64,000 bases of DNA from Mycobacteroides sp. CBMA 271 (GTDB lineage Bacteria > Actinomycetota > Actinomycetes > Mycobacteriales > Mycobacteriaceae). The notes under the pieces were generated by a model that saw only the letters and a program-made list of their open reading frames with translations, made no database searches and was not told the DNA's origin. The DNA is taken from NCBI RefSeq assembly GCF_009729205.1, contig NZ_VTHB01000003.1, forward strand, positions 62,001 through 126,000. Direction: 5' to 3'. Both the position numbers and the translations under genes were made by a program. Of this stretch, positions 36,102-46,197 are shown one piece after another (positions within the stretch are counted from its first letter, which is position 1; each line of letters starts with the position of its first letter).

Positions 36102-36899
36102 TTAGGTCACCGCGTGTGTCAAAAGTGTTATGAATTCCGTGCATGTCGGGTATCGGCTTAACGGATCTTTGGCCATGGCCTTCGCGACGATGGAATCGAA
36201 AGCGCGGGGGATGTGCTTATGCCGGTAGGAGATAGGCCAGGGCGTGGCGTTGAGATGCAGATCGACCAGTTTCATGGCGGTGCGCGCGGTGAACGGCGGT
36301 TTGCCATCGAACAGTTCGACGGCGGTGCAGGCCAGGGCGTACTGGTCGGTCGCGGCGGTGACCGGCTGACCGCGAAGCACCTCGGGCGCGGCGTAGGGCA
36401 GGGATGTCTGCACGACGGGTCGGCGCGGTCCGTCCGCAAAGGAGAGTTCCTGCGCGATGCCGAAGTCGGTGAGTACAGCGCCGCCGGAGCGCGCGCGCAT
36501 GATGTTGGACGGCTTGACATCGCAATGCACGACCTGTGCGTCGTGGATATAGTCGAGCGCTCCGGCGATCTGTTGTAGGGCAGTCAGTTTGATGGGGATG
36601 ATCCAACTTTGATCGGTTCCCACCAGGTCTTTCGCCGAGCCGCCGTCGAGCGCCTGCATGGCCAGCCAATCGTCACCGCATTCATAGACCGTGACGATGC
36701 GGGGGTGTGAGAACTGTTGGGCCAGCTCGAATTCTCGGTGCAGACGGTTGATGTCCTCCGGGTTGCGGTGTCGTGGGTTCAACACCTTTAGAGCCACCTG
36801 CTGAGTGTCCTTGTGCGCCAAGAACACCTGGGCCGTGCCGCCGCGACCCAGTAGGGTGTCGACGACATAACCCGCGACGACATCGCCTGGTGTTGGCAT
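36102..36899 (-). CDS. soluble serine/threonine protein kinase, non-RD type
   Basis: 265 residues from ATG 36899. A complete small kinase domain: glycine loop [13 protein letters not shown], lysine in VALKVL, catalytic loop [16 protein letters not shown] and YAAPEVLRG. The usual HRD arginine is cysteine (HCD), so it is a non-RD kinase. It lacks the transmembrane helix and extracellular sensor of most mycobacterial Pkn proteins and stops at the end of the C-lobe. Its signal and substrate are unknown; neighbours are a permease and a DUF1003 protein. Confidence 0.85.
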   Translation of the reverse strand: MPTPGDVVAGYVVDTLLGRGGTAQVFLAHKDTQQVALKVLNPRHRNPEDINRLHREFELAQQFSHPRIVTVYECGDDWLAMQALDGGSAKDLVGTDQSWIIPIKLTALQQIAGALDYIHDAQVVHCDVKPSNIMRARSGGAVLTDFGIAQELSFADGPRRPVVQTSLPYAAPEVLRGQPVTAATDQYALACTAVELFDGKPPFTARTAMKLVDLHLNATPWPISYRHKHIPRAFDSIVAKAMAKDPLSRYPTCTEFITLLTHAVT

Positions 36900-37102
36900 G
36901 GCAAAAGGGTGCCACGGGGCGAGGGCTGGCGGGTTGGAATGTCGTGAGTGGCGTCGGCGGGCCCGACGGTGTTGATTCGCTCCCATTCAAGCAAATCCAC
37001 GTTGAAGAGGTGTTTTCTTCCTATTCCTGTGAATGACCTGGGAATTGGCGTCACGCGTCGACCGAGTCCATCGGCCCTGGCACACTTGCGCGAGACCACC
37101 AC

Positions 37103-37561
37103 ATGACCGAGGGGCACACGATGGAATGGCAGCGGCATTGGCACAAACACCCGGCGGTTCGTACGGGGGACCAACTGACCCTCGGTGAACGCGCGGCCGA
37201 TCACATGCGTAACAGCATGGGTTCGTGGCCTTTCGTGTTCGGTTTCGTCGTGATCATGATTGTTTGGGCGATCGCGAACAGTGTGTTCTATCTAGGCGGA
37301 GCCGAGGGCGAGCACGGATTCGACCCGTATCCCTACATCCTGCTCAACCTCATTCTGTCGATGGTTGCGGGACTACAGGGGGCAATTCTGCTCATCGCTG
37401 CCAAGCGTTCCGATCAGGTCAGCTCGGAGCTGGCGATGCACACGTACGAGAACACCACTCAGCTCACCGAACTCTTGCAAAAGGTCGACGACCTCACAAC
37501 TCAGATCCACCGGCACATCTGCACAACGGATGGGCAGAAGGCTCCAGACCCGGTCGTTTGA
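37103..37561 (+). CDS. DUF1003 membrane protein
   Basis: 152 residues. Two membrane helices (SWPFVFGFVVIMIVWAIANSVFY and YILLNLILSMVAGLQGAILLIAAKR) flank the short loop FDPYPYI, the defining DUF1003 arrangement. The C-terminal part is a polar helix (ENTTQLTELLQKVDDLTTQI). Function unknown. ATG 37121 is an alternative start. Confidence 0.8.
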   Translation: MTEGHTMEWQRHWHKHPAVRTGDQLTLGERAADHMRNSMGSWPFVFGFVVIMIVWAIANSVFYLGGAEGEHGFDPYPYILLNLILSMVAGLQGAILLIAAKRSDQVSSELAMHTYENTTQLTELLQKVDDLTTQIHRHICTTDGQKAPDPVV

Positions 37562-37578
37562 CGAGACAAGGCGAATGC

Positions 37579-40497
37579 CTACCGAGTGGGTACGGGAATC
37601 TCCCCAGTCGAGTCGTCATCAGTTGATCCCGAGCCAACTCGAGCGAGCGTTCTTGGTGGAGGCAGCGGTCTTTCGCGTACATTCAGTGGCCACCAGAACC
37701 ACCGGCCCAATAGCGTTGCGATGGCCGGCGTCATGAACGATCGCACCACCAGGGTGTCGAACAGCAGACCCAGGCCGATCGTCGTACCCACCTGGCCGAT
37801 GATGGTCAGGTCGCTGATGGCCATGGCCATCATGGTGAACGCGAACACCAGGCCGGCGGAGGTCACCACGCTGCCGGTACCGCCCATGGCCCGGATCATG
37901 CCCGTCTTCAGGCCACCCGGAATTTCTTCCTTCAGCCGAGAAACCAGCAGCAGGTTGTAGTCGGAGCCCACGGCCAGCAGCACGATGATCGCCATTTGCA
38001 TGACCATCCAGTGCAATTCCTTGCCAAGGATGTACTGCCAGATGATCACCGACAGGCCGAACGATGCGCCCAGGGACAACAGCACGGTGCCGACGATCAC
38101 CAGCGAGGCGACGAAGCTGCGGGTAATGAGCAGCATGATCAGGAAGATCAGGCACAACGCGGAGATGCCGGCGATCAACAGGTCGTAGCGAGCGCCGTCG
38201 GACATGTCCTTGAATGTCGCTGCGGTGCCACCTAGTTCGATCTTGGCGTCCTCCAGCGGCGTGCCCTTGACCGCCTCGACAGCCGCCATCTTGATCGGCT
38301 CGATATGTGAAAGCCCTTCGGGCGATGTGGGATCGCCGCGGTGCGAGATGATCATGCGCAGTGTCTTGCCATCGGGGGACAAGAACATTTTGAGGCCGCG
38401 CTTGAAGTCGGGGTTGTCGAAGATCTCCGGCGGCAGATAGAACGAGTCGTCGTTCTTGGCCTTGTCGAAGGCCTTGCCCATGGCGGTCGAGTCCTTGCTC
38501 GTCTCGTCCTGCAGGTTGTACATGCCGGCCATGGTGCTGTGCATCGTCAGCATCATCGTCTGCATGGATTCCATGAGCGGGATCATGTCGCGCATGTCCT
38601 CAACCATTTTGGGCATCAGGACATCCATCTTGTCCATGGTGACAATCATGCCGTCCATGGTCTCGGTCAGCTCGTCGATCTTGTCCAGCACATCAAAGAT
38701 CGAGCGGAACGCCTGACAGATTGGGATGTCGAAGCAGTGCTTCTCCCAATAGAAATAGTTCTTGATCGGCCGGAAGAAGTCATCGAAATTCTCGATGCTG
38801 TCCCGCATGTCGTGGATGGTGCCCTGCAGGTGGTGCATATCGCCGACCATCTGGTGCATGACGCCGGTCAGCTCGGTCATGCTGGCCAGCATCTTCTTCA
38901 TGGTGCCGACCATGACACCCATTTGATCGGCCTGGACCTTCATGTCCGCCATCCGGTCCTTCATCAGCTTCAGGTTCTGAATCTGGCCGACACCTTGGGC
39001 GCTGATGAGGAACGGGATGGAGCTGTGCTCGATGGGGGTGCCCTGCGGGCGGGTAATCGCTTGCACGCGTGCAATTCCGGGCACGCGGTACACGGCCTTC
39101 GCGAGCTTGTCGATCACCAGGAAGTCCGCGGAATTGCGCATATCGTGGTCGGATTCCAGGACGAGCATTTCCGGGTTCATCCGGGCCGGGTCGAAGTGTC
39201 GGTCGGCGGCTTGGAATCCCTGATTGGCGGGGATGTCCTTGGGGATGTACTTCTTGTCGTCGTAGCTGGTCTTGTATCCCGGCAGGGCGGCCAAGCCGAT
39301 GATCGCAATGGCCATCGAGGCGGCCAGGATAGGGCCGGGCCAGCGGGTGATGGCGGCGCCGATGCGGCGCCAGCTGCGAATGCGCATGGCGCGCTTGGGT
39401 TCGAACAGCCCGAACTTGCTGCCGATGGTGATCAGCGATGGTCCGACGGTGAGGGCCACGGCCACCGCGGTCACGACGGCAACGGCGCACGGCACGCCCA
39501 GGGTCTGGAAGTACGGCATGCGGGTGAAGCTCAGGCAGTACATGGCGCCCGCGATCGTCGATCCGGTGCCCAAGATGACATGTGCGGTGCCATGGAACAT
39601 CTCGTAGTAGGCGGCCTCGCGGTCCAGCCCGTTGACCCGTGCTTCCTGATATCGCCCGATCAGGAAGATCGCGTAGTCAGTGCCCGCCGCGATGACCAGC
39701 ACCACAAGGAGATTCACCGCGAACGTGGAAAGCCCGATGATGTGGTTGTCGCCGAGTACCGAGATCATGCCGCGCGCGGCGCCCAGCTGGATGCCCACCA
39801 TGAGCAGGACCAACAGCACCGTGAAGATCGATCGGTAGAAGAACAGCAGCATGACGATGATGACGAGGAAGGTCAGCCCGGTGATCTTGATCATGCTGCT
39901 GTCGCCGGCGTGGCCCATGTCGGTCTGGAGGGCGGCGGGGCCGGTGACGTACGCCTTGAGACCGTCCGGCATCGGCTTCGGATTGCCGTGCTCGTCCGTT
40001 GTCAGTTTCTTGACGATGTTGCGGACGGATTCGATCGATTGGTTGGCGAGAGTCTCGCCCATGTCGCCGGAGAGGTTCACCTGGACGTAGGTGGACTTGC
40101 CGTCGGTGCTTTGTGCACCGGACTCGGTGAGCGGATCGCCCCAGAAATCCTGAACGTGTTGAACGTGTTTGGTGTCGGCGCGCAGCTCCGACACCATGTG
40201 GTCGTAGAACTTATGGGAGTCGGGGCCCAGGGGTTTGTCGCCTTCGAGCACGATCATGGCGACGCTGTTGGAGTCGGACTCCTGGAACAGCTGCCCCATG
40301 TTCTTCATGGCCTTCATCGACGGCGCGTCGGAGGGGCTCAGCGAAACCGCGTTCTCTTGACCCACCTGTTCCAGCTGGGGTGCCGAGAGGGCGAGGATGA
40401 CGACGACTGCTATCCAGCCGATGATGATCGGAATCGACAGGCGCCGAATCCATTTGGCTAGGAAGGTGGGCTCACCTTTTGCGTGCGAGCCGCTCAT
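37579..40497 (-). CDS. mmpL: MmpL-family RND transporter
   Basis: 972 residues. Two repeats of one plus five membrane helices with large periplasmic domains. The first transporter motif lies in [18 protein letters not shown] and the second in [18 protein letters not shown]. The second periplasmic domain contains the long methionine-rich coiled coil ([18 protein letters not shown] and after) typical of MmpL4/MmpL5-type transporters. With MmpS it exports lipids, siderophores or drugs across the envelope by proton-motive force. Its ATG overlaps the mmpS stop (ATGA). Position suggests the M. abscessus MAB_1134c locus. Confidence 0.93.
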   Translation of the reverse strand: MSGSHAKGEPTFLAKWIRRLSIPIIIGWIAVVVILALSAPQLEQVGQENAVSLSPSDAPSMKAMKNMGQLFQESDSNSVAMIVLEGDKPLGPDSHKFYDHMVSELRADTKHVQHVQDFWGDPLTESGAQSTDGKSTYVQVNLSGDMGETLANQSIESVRNIVKKLTTDEHGNPKPMPDGLKAYVTGPAALQTDMGHAGDSSMIKITGLTFLVIIVMLLFFYRSIFTVLLVLLMVGIQLGAARGMISVLGDNHIIGLSTFAVNLLVVLVIAAGTDYAIFLIGRYQEARVNGLDREAAYYEMFHGTAHVILGTGSTIAGAMYCLSFTRMPYFQTLGVPCAVAVVTAVAVALTVGPSLITIGSKFGLFEPKRAMRIRSWRRIGAAITRWPGPILAASMAIAIIGLAALPGYKTSYDDKKYIPKDIPANQGFQAADRHFDPARMNPEMLVLESDHDMRNSADFLVIDKLAKAVYRVPGIARVQAITRPQGTPIEHSSIPFLISAQGVGQIQNLKLMKDRMADMKVQADQMGVMVGTMKKMLASMTELTGVMHQMVGDMHHLQGTIHDMRDSIENFDDFFRPIKNYFYWEKHCFDIPICQAFRSIFDVLDKIDELTETMDGMIVTMDKMDVLMPKMVEDMRDMIPLMESMQTMMLTMHSTMAGMYNLQDETSKDSTAMGKAFDKAKNDDSFYLPPEIFDNPDFKRGLKMFLSPDGKTLRMIISHRGDPTSPEGLSHIEPIKMAAVEAVKGTPLEDAKIELGGTAATFKDMSDGARYDLLIAGISALCLIFLIMLLITRSFVASLVIVGTVLLSLGASFGLSVIIWQYILGKELHWMVMQMAIIVLLAVGSDYNLLLVSRLKEEIPGGLKTGMIRAMGGTGSVVTSAGLVFAFTMMAMAISDLTIIGQVGTTIGLGLLFDTLVVRSFMTPAIATLLGRWFWWPLNVRERPLPPPRTLARVGSGSTDDDSTGEIPVPTR

Positions 40498-40916
40498 GCG
40501 GACTTCACAAAGCAGTAGACGTAGGCGCTCACCTCGTTGACATACCTCTCATCTTTTTTCTCATCATTGGCGCTGATGCGGCAACCCAGACTGTCGGCAT
40601 TACGCGTCTGCGCCAAGATGTTGCCCGTCATGGACGGCGCCGTGGTGATGATCTCGATGGACCACGGTAGTTGGGCCCCGTTGATCTGGTGGGGCTCCCC
40701 TTCTTTGTCGATGTAGTTGATGTCCGCGACAGTGCCCGGGGGGCCGTAGATCTCATAGACCACGTGTTTGGGCTTGGAGTTGTTTTTGTCATCGGTCATG
40801 CTGCCGGCATAGGTGGGCATCTGTTGAGAACCGAAGATGCCGCGAATCCGCCATACCGCAAAGCCGGCGATGGCCAGGACAAGCACCATCACTACCGGAA
40901 TCCACGCCCGCTTCAA
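40494..40916 (-). CDS. mmpS: MmpS accessory protein
   Basis: 140 residues: one N-terminal membrane helix ([22 protein letters not shown]) and a periplasmic beta-rich domain with [31 protein letters not shown] and a C-terminal [12 protein letters not shown], typical of MmpS4/S5. It partners the overlapping mmpL. Divergent from the TetR gene at 41139. Confidence 0.93.
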   Translation of the reverse strand: MKRAWIPVVMVLVLAIAGFAVWRIRGIFGSQQMPTYAGSMTDDKNNSKPKHVVYEIYGPPGTVADINYIDKEGEPHQINGAQLPWSIEIITTAPSMTGNILAQTRNADSLGCRISANDEKKDERYVNEVSAYVYCFVKSA

Positions 40917-41054
40917 TACGCTGAGAATCGCAGGACCCCTTCACCCGTTGCTGTAATACAGATCGCTTGCCGCGGACTAGCTGCACAACGAGTGCTTCAC
41001 GCAGGACATCGGGGTGAACCGTCGGGCCTGAAAGCGTATGAAGCATTCATTTCT

Positions 41055-41075
41055 TAACGCATGGCATGTGCGTTA
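41055..41075. promoter_or_regulatory. operator candidate between mmpS and tetR
   Basis: TAACGCA-TGGCATG-TGCGTTA: perfect 7-bp arms, 7-bp centre. A further half-site TGCGTTA lies at 41121-41127, 12 bp before the tetR ATG. The divergent layout fits a TetR repressor controlling mmpS-mmpL and itself. Confidence 0.65.
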
Positions 41076-41138
41076 CGGACAACTTACCAGCGGGTCCATT
41101 GGGCCGCAAGTCACACGCCGTGCGTTATCTTGAGATGG

Positions 41139-41801
41139 ATGACACACCTGGGTTTCCGGCGCGCACGTTCCGAGGAGAACAAGCGCCAACGTGCGGCGAC
41201 GATCATGGAAGCCGCGCGCTCGCTTGCGCTGGAGACCGGTGTCGCGTCAGTCACCCTGACCGGTGTGGCCACTCGAGCCGGGGTCCACCACTCCGCGGTA
41301 CGCCGCTACTTCAGCTCGCATAAAGAGGTGCTGCTGCGACTGGCGGAGGAGGGGATGGCTGAGCTTGCGGATGCTGTGTGTGCGTCGCTGCGCGACGGGC
41401 AGGAGCGATCACCCGCTGGTGTTGCCGACGTGTTGTCCGGTGCCCTCATCGCGTCACCGCTGCTGTGCGACCTCTTAGGCAGTCAGCACCTGCACCTTGA
41501 GCATGAGGTGGAGATCGACCTTGTCAACGAGTCTCACCGCGCCAACAGGGCGGCGGCGATGACGATGGTCCAGGCGATCGTGCAATCGGCGCCCGAGTTG
41601 GAGCGGGAGAGTGCCCTCGACATCGTCACCGCGGCCTTCGCGTTGGCCGCGATGTTGTGGCAGTTCACCCATCCCCCGGAAGGGCTCGAACACGATTTCT
41701 GCGAGGAGCCCGGCTTTCCGGAGGACTGGGACACCGACTTCGGCAGCACTCTGTCCCGGCTGCTCACGGCCACCTGCACCGGGTACGCAAAACCGTCCTA
41801 G
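41139..41801 (+). CDS. TetR-family regulator of mmpS-mmpL
   Basis: 220 residues from ATG 41139. The N-terminal helix-turn-helix is clear (AATIMEAARSLALETGVASVTLTGVATRAGVHHSAVRRYFSSHKEV). The C-terminal ligand domain includes LEHEVEIDLVNESHRANRAAAM. Divergence from mmpS and a palindrome between them make it the likely local repressor. Its TAG stop is shared, in palindrome CTAG, with the convergent MarR-GNAT gene. Confidence 0.88.
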   Translation: MTHLGFRRARSEENKRQRAATIMEAARSLALETGVASVTLTGVATRAGVHHSAVRRYFSSHKEVLLRLAEEGMAELADAVCASLRDGQERSPAGVADVLSGALIASPLLCDLLGSQHLHLEHEVEIDLVNESHRANRAAAMTMVQAIVQSAPELERESALDIVTAAFALAAMLWQFTHPPEGLEHDFCEEPGFPEDWDTDFGSTLSRLLTATCTGYAKPS

Positions 41802-42688
41802 GAGCTGAGCCGCTTCTCGAACCAGTGGTGCGCGTATTGCTCGTCGTTGAATGCCGAGATTTCCCGGTAACCCGCCGAGCGGTACATGGCGATAGCCTCG
41901 GTGAGTGCCCGGTTGGTATCCAAGCGAATCATGTTGGCGCCGTGCGATTCTGCCTGTCGTTCGAGTTCTGCGAGAATTCGTTTCCCGAGTCCCATGCCGC
42001 GGACCGTGGGTGAGATCCATACGCGCTTGATCTCGGCGACGCCTGCGCCGCCGTGCATCTTGAGCCCGCCGCAGCCGACGGGTTCCTCGTGCAGGGTCGC
42101 CACGAGAAACAGCCCGGCGGGTGTGGAGAGTTCGACGTCGCCGGCGGGGAGCGTCAGCGCTGGGTCGAAGCCGCCGGAGAATCTGGCGGTGATTTCCTCG
42201 AAGTACGCGCGGATGCAGTATCGGGCTTCGGGGGAGCGGGTGTCCATGACCGCGACCCGCACCTGCGAGGCCACGAAGAGTCGTTCGACCTCGGCCATGG
42301 CGTCGGCAAGTCGCGTCCGCTGATGCGCGGTCAGCGGTTCCAGGATCGACCGCGCCAGGTCATCGGAGCGGCGGTCGAGTTCGGCCAGCTCGTCGCGGCC
42401 AGCGTCGGTGAGCCGTGCAGTGCGCACCCGGGTATCGCCGTCGGCGGCACTCACCTCGATGAGCCCGGCGCCTTCGAGCGCCCGCAGCAGCCGGCTCAGG
42501 TATCCCGAGTCCAGGCCCAGGCGGGCGCGCAGCTCGCGGATATCGCACCCTCCGGCGCCGATCTCCCACAGCACCCGCGACTGCCCCAACGGGCGATCCC
42601 GCGCCAGGTATTCGCTCTCGAGAACTCCTATTCGCTGCGTCACGGTCCTGTTGAAGCTCCGCAGGCCGTCGACCAGGGCGTCGGTCAT
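41798..42688 (-). CDS. MarR-GNAT fusion protein
   Basis: 296 residues. Residues about 1-145 form a MarR-type winged helix (FNRTVTQRIGVLESEYL, LGQSRVLWEIGAGGCDIRELRARLGLDSGYLSRLLRALEGAGLI). Residues about 150-296 are a GNAT domain (VGCGGLKMHGGAGVAEIKRVWISPTVRGMGLGKRILAELERQAE, MYRSAGYREIS). Such fusions link acetyltransferase activity to DNA binding; target genes and substrate are unknown. Ends tail-to-tail with tetR in a 4-bp overlap. Confidence 0.87.
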   Translation of the reverse strand: MTDALVDGLRSFNRTVTQRIGVLESEYLARDRPLGQSRVLWEIGAGGCDIRELRARLGLDSGYLSRLLRALEGAGLIEVSAADGDTRVRTARLTDAGRDELAELDRRSDDLARSILEPLTAHQRTRLADAMAEVERLFVASQVRVAVMDTRSPEARYCIRAYFEEITARFSGGFDPALTLPAGDVELSTPAGLFLVATLHEEPVGCGGLKMHGGAGVAEIKRVWISPTVRGMGLGKRILAELERQAESHGANMIRLDTNRALTEAIAMYRSAGYREISAFNDEQYAHHWFEKRLSS

Positions 42689-42771
42689 TTATCTGACTTT
42701 AGTCAGAGAAAGCCGCGATGTCACTGTTGTCCGGTGGGTAGCGGCCATTCACGTCGCCAGAACGTACCCTC

Positions 42772-43722
42772 ATGGGCGTGTCTGAGACCGTCTCCGATTG
42801 GGTGCCTACTGGCGCGGTGACCGTTCGGGCGCCCGGCAAGGTCAACCTGTACCTGGCCGTCGGGGATCTGCGTGACGACGGCTACCACGAGCTGACCACC
42901 GTTTTTCACGCGGTTTCGCTCTCCGATGACGTCACGGTGCGGGATGCCGATGTGCTGTCGGTCGACGTCGTCGGGCAGGGCGAGGGGACGGTGCCCACGG
43001 ACGAGCGCAATCTCGCGTGGCAGGCCGCCGAGCTCTTCGCCGACCATGTGGGCCGCGCCCCCGACGTCTCGATCTTCATCAATAAGGACATCCCGGTCGC
43101 GGGTGGCATGGCCGGCGGGTCGGCCGATGCGGCAGCCGTATTGGTCGCGATGAACGAACTGTGGCGGGCGGGTGTGCCACGCCGCGATCTGCACCAGCTG
43201 GCCGCCCAACTAGGCAGCGATGTGCCGTTCGCGTTGCACGGAGGAACCGCGTTGGGCACCGGCCGCGGTGAGAACCTGGCCACCGTGCTGGCCCGCAACG
43301 TCTTTCACTGGGTGTTCGCATTCGCCGACGGCGGGTTGTCGACGCCCGATGTGTTCCGGGAGATCGATCGTCTGCGTCAGAACGGCGATCCGCCACGGCT
43401 TGACGAGTCAGATGAATTACTCGGGGCGCTCGCCGCCGGTGATGCGCGCCGGCTAGCACCGCTACTCGGCAACGAGCTGCAGGCCGCGGCGGTGAGCCTG
43501 AACCCCGACCTGCGACGCACCTTGCGAGCAGGAGAGGCCGCGGGTGCTCTGGCTGGAATCGTGTCCGGATCTGGCCCTACCTGCGCGTTCTTGTGCACCT
43601 CCGAGACCGACGCGATCCAGGTGAGCGCGGAGCTGGCCGGTGCCGGTGTGTGCCGGACGGTTCGGGTGGCCAGCGGGCCTGTGCACGGCGCGCAGGTGGT
43701 GCAGGGCCGCTCGGACGGGTAG
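42772..43722 (+). CDS. ispE: 4-diphosphocytidyl-2-C-methyl-D-erythritol kinase
   Basis: 316 residues of the GHMP kinase family. [22 protein letters not shown], the ATP loop [21 protein letters not shown], and [14 protein letters not shown] are diagnostic. It phosphorylates CDP-methylerythritol in the non-mevalonate isoprenoid pathway. In M. tuberculosis ispE follows ksgA directly; here 8.3 kb of other genes intervene. GTG 42778 is an alternative start. Confidence 0.94.
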   Translation: MGVSETVSDWVPTGAVTVRAPGKVNLYLAVGDLRDDGYHELTTVFHAVSLSDDVTVRDADVLSVDVVGQGEGTVPTDERNLAWQAAELFADHVGRAPDVSIFINKDIPVAGGMAGGSADAAAVLVAMNELWRAGVPRRDLHQLAAQLGSDVPFALHGGTALGTGRGENLATVLARNVFHWVFAFADGGLSTPDVFREIDRLRQNGDPPRLDESDELLGALAAGDARRLAPLLGNELQAAAVSLNPDLRRTLRAGEAAGALAGIVSGSGPTCAFLCTSETDAIQVSAELAGAGVCRTVRVASGPVHGAQVVQGRSDG

Positions 43723-44010
43723 AGCCCGCTGAGCCGTCAATTCATGCCGGGCGGCTGAGCCGGCTGACGTCTCGTGTCGACACGCCGAGCGCCGCGACAC
43801 GCCGGACATCAAGGCCACACTAGGTTTGGTCGTTCATTAAGAAAAGCCTAAGATGCTACCGGACCATAAGAAGGCACCCGGACTGTCACCTGAACGATAT
43901 GAATCCGCTGCTAACGGGCCTGCGCGCGCCTACCGTGCGTCGCGACCCTGGTGGCGGACCATCCGATAAGAAGCGTGACACGCCCACGTAGGCCGAGGCA
44001 GGGAGAAACT

Positions 44011-45660
44011 GTGAGCAGGTTTACCGACGAGCTGTACGCCAATGCGCTCTCCAGCAGCAAGGGCATGGTTACCGGCGATCCCGACACTCCGGTTCGGCAC
44101 ACCTGGAAGCAGGTGCACGAGCGCGCCAAGCAGCTCGCTGGCGGGCTGGCCGCCGCAGGCCTAGGCCCCGACGACGCGATCGGCATGTTGGTCGGTATGC
44201 CCGTCGAGATCGCCCCGGCGATCCAGGCTGTCTGGATGCGTGGCGCCTCGCTGACGATGCTGCACCAGCCGACCCCGCGCACCGATCTGGCGGTGTGGGC
44301 CGAGGACACCCTCAAGGTCGTCGACATGATCGGCGCCAAGGCCGTCATCGTGTCCGCGCCGTTCGATGCCGCCGCCCCGGTACTGGAGGAAAAGGGTGTC
44401 ATCGTCGTCCAGATCAAGGATCTGTGGGATGCCGATCCGATCGAGCCCGTCGAGGCCGACGAGGACTCCGTCGCGCTCATGCAGCTGACGTCCGGATCCA
44501 CGGGTTCCCCGAAGGCGGTGAAGATCACCCACCGCAACCTGTACGCGAACGCGCACGGCATGTACGTCGCCTCCAAGTACAAGCCCGATGTCGACGTGAT
44601 GGTCAGCTGGCTGCCGTTGTTCCACGATATGGGCATGGTCGGCTTCCTGACGGTGCCGATGTTCTTCGGCGCCGAGCTGGTGAAGATCACCCCGATGGAC
44701 TTCATGCGCGATGTTCTGTTGTGGGGCAGGCTGATCGACAAGTACAAGGGCACGATGACGGCCGCCCCGAACTTCGCGTACTCGCTGTTCGCCAAGCGGC
44801 TGCGTAACCAGGCCAAGCCTGGCGACTTCGACCTCTCGACTCTGCGGTTTGTGCTCTCCGGCGCCGAGCCGGTGGACCCGGCCGTGGTCCACGACCTGTG
44901 TGACGCCGGAAAGCCGTTCGGGTTCAAGCCATCCGCGATGGTGCCCGCCTACGGTATGGCGGAAACCGCTCTGGCCGTGTCCTTCTCGGAGGTTGAGGCC
45001 TCGGGCTTGATCGTCGACGAGGTCGACGCCGACCTGCTGGCCGCGCTGCGCCGCGCCGTGCCCGCCACCCGCGGAAACCTGCGCCACCTGGCGACGCTCG
45101 GGCCGCTGCTGCCCGGTATCGAGGCCCGTGTCATTGACGATGAGCTGAATGTGCTGCCCCCACGCGGCGTCGGTGTCATCGAGCTGCGTGGCGAGTCGGT
45201 GACCCCCGGGTACATCACTATGGGGGGATTCCTGGCGGCGCAGGACGAAAATGGTTGGTACAACACGGGTGATCTCGGTTATCTGACCGAGCGGGGACAC
45301 GTGGTGGTGTGTGGTCGCGTGAAGGACGTCATCATCATGGCGGGCCGCAACATCTACCCCACCGATATCGAGCGTGCCGCCGGACGTGTCGAGGGTGTGC
45401 GTCCCGGGTGTGCCGTCGCGGTGCGCCTGGAGGCCGGTGTGGATCCCAAGAATCAGCGCGAGACCTTCGCGGTTGTGGTGGAATCCAATGCGTTCGAGAA
45501 CCCCGAAGAGGTGCGGCGCATCGAACAGCATGTTGCCCATGAGGTTGTTGCCGAGGTCGATGTGCGTCCGCGCAACGTAGTCGTGCTCGGGCCGGGCAGC
45601 ATCCCGAAGACCCCGTCGGGCAAGCTGCGCCGGTCGACGTCGGTGGCGCTCGTCATCTAA
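44011..45660 (+). CDS. acyl-CoA/acyl-AMP synthetase (Pks16/FadD-like)
   Basis: 549 residues from GTG 44011, with GGGAGA just upstream. AMP-binding motifs: [73 protein letters not shown] and [10 protein letters not shown] with the catalytic lysine. It activates a fatty or polyketide acid as the adenylate. The position after ispE equals Rv1013 (pks16), which despite the name is a FadD-like ligase. A longer frame from 43951 lacks homology. Confidence 0.9.
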   Translation: MSRFTDELYANALSSSKGMVTGDPDTPVRHTWKQVHERAKQLAGGLAAAGLGPDDAIGMLVGMPVEIAPAIQAVWMRGASLTMLHQPTPRTDLAVWAEDTLKVVDMIGAKAVIVSAPFDAAAPVLEEKGVIVVQIKDLWDADPIEPVEADEDSVALMQLTSGSTGSPKAVKITHRNLYANAHGMYVASKYKPDVDVMVSWLPLFHDMGMVGFLTVPMFFGAELVKITPMDFMRDVLLWGRLIDKYKGTMTAAPNFAYSLFAKRLRNQAKPGDFDLSTLRFVLSGAEPVDPAVVHDLCDAGKPFGFKPSAMVPAYGMAETALAVSFSEVEASGLIVDEVDADLLAALRRAVPATRGNLRHLATLGPLLPGIEARVIDDELNVLPPRGVGVIELRGESVTPGYITMGGFLAAQDENGWYNTGDLGYLTERGHVVVCGRVKDVIIMAGRNIYPTDIERAAGRVEGVRPGCAVAVRLEAGVDPKNQRETFAVVVESNAFENPEEVRRIEQHVAHEVVAEVDVRPRNVVVLGPGSIPKTPSGKLRRSTSVALVI

Positions 45661-45665
45661 CGGCG

Positions 45666-46040
45666 ATGCTGCTGCTTCTGGCGCTGATCGGCGGTGCGAT
45701 ATGGCTGGTCGTACATCTCAGTAACCAGGGTTCCAGGAACGCGCAGGCCCGCCGGGCGATTGCTCATCACCAATGGGCGCATGCGGTTCAGGTCTGTGCG
45801 TATGACCCGCGATTCCAGCTCGCATACATCGCAGCGATCATCGAGTCGTACCCCAATAAGGGAACCAAAGCGTGGGTCACCTGGTACGGATCGAATGTTC
45901 AGCAGGATGCCTGGATTCCGCTGGCCTGGCCTATGCCGGGTAACTGGCTAGTGGTCAGTGGAAGCACCGGCTACGGGCCGCACCACGACAACCCGAACAC
46001 GTTCTTCGTCGAGCAGGTCCACGACATCATCGCGTTCTGA
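45666..46040 (+). CDS. small membrane-anchored protein
   Basis: 124 residues: N-terminal helix MLLLLALIGGAIWLVVHL, then a soluble domain with RAIAHHQWAHAVQVCAYDPRFQLAYIAAII and an aromatic-rich end. It follows the synthetase by 5 bp, so it is probably co-transcribed. No family recognised. Confidence 0.6.
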   Translation: MLLLLALIGGAIWLVVHLSNQGSRNAQARRAIAHHQWAHAVQVCAYDPRFQLAYIAAIIESYPNKGTKAWVTWYGSNVQQDAWIPLAWPMPGNWLVVSGSTGYGPHHDNPNTFFVEQVHDIIAF

Positions 46041-46197
46041 CGCTGAGCCGCGCTGCTTCGGGACGTGTCCGCGGCCCGCAGTTGCAGCCCGCGTGCGGTG
46101 AATAGTGCCGGGACGAACGGATTCGGCAGCATCACTTGGGTATTCGTGGTTGGTCCAAGGGAATTCGAGCTCGGCACCACCGTGCTGCTCGACGGAA

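Noticed and set aside
38341..40461. A 706-codon open frame antisense to mmpL
   Set aside because: It lies wholly opposite a complete MmpL gene, is rich in His/Asp/Gly as expected of a shadow of transmembrane codons in high-GC DNA, and shows no protein family.
40481..40500. GAGCCGCTCATGCG at the mmpL start resembling the dispersed repeat
   Set aside because: Matches too few bases and lacks the GCGCGAAG half.
44161..45540. 459-codon frame antisense to the acyl-CoA synthetase
   Set aside because: Shadow of a well-supported AMP-binding gene; composition is His/Gln/Arg-rich with no motif.
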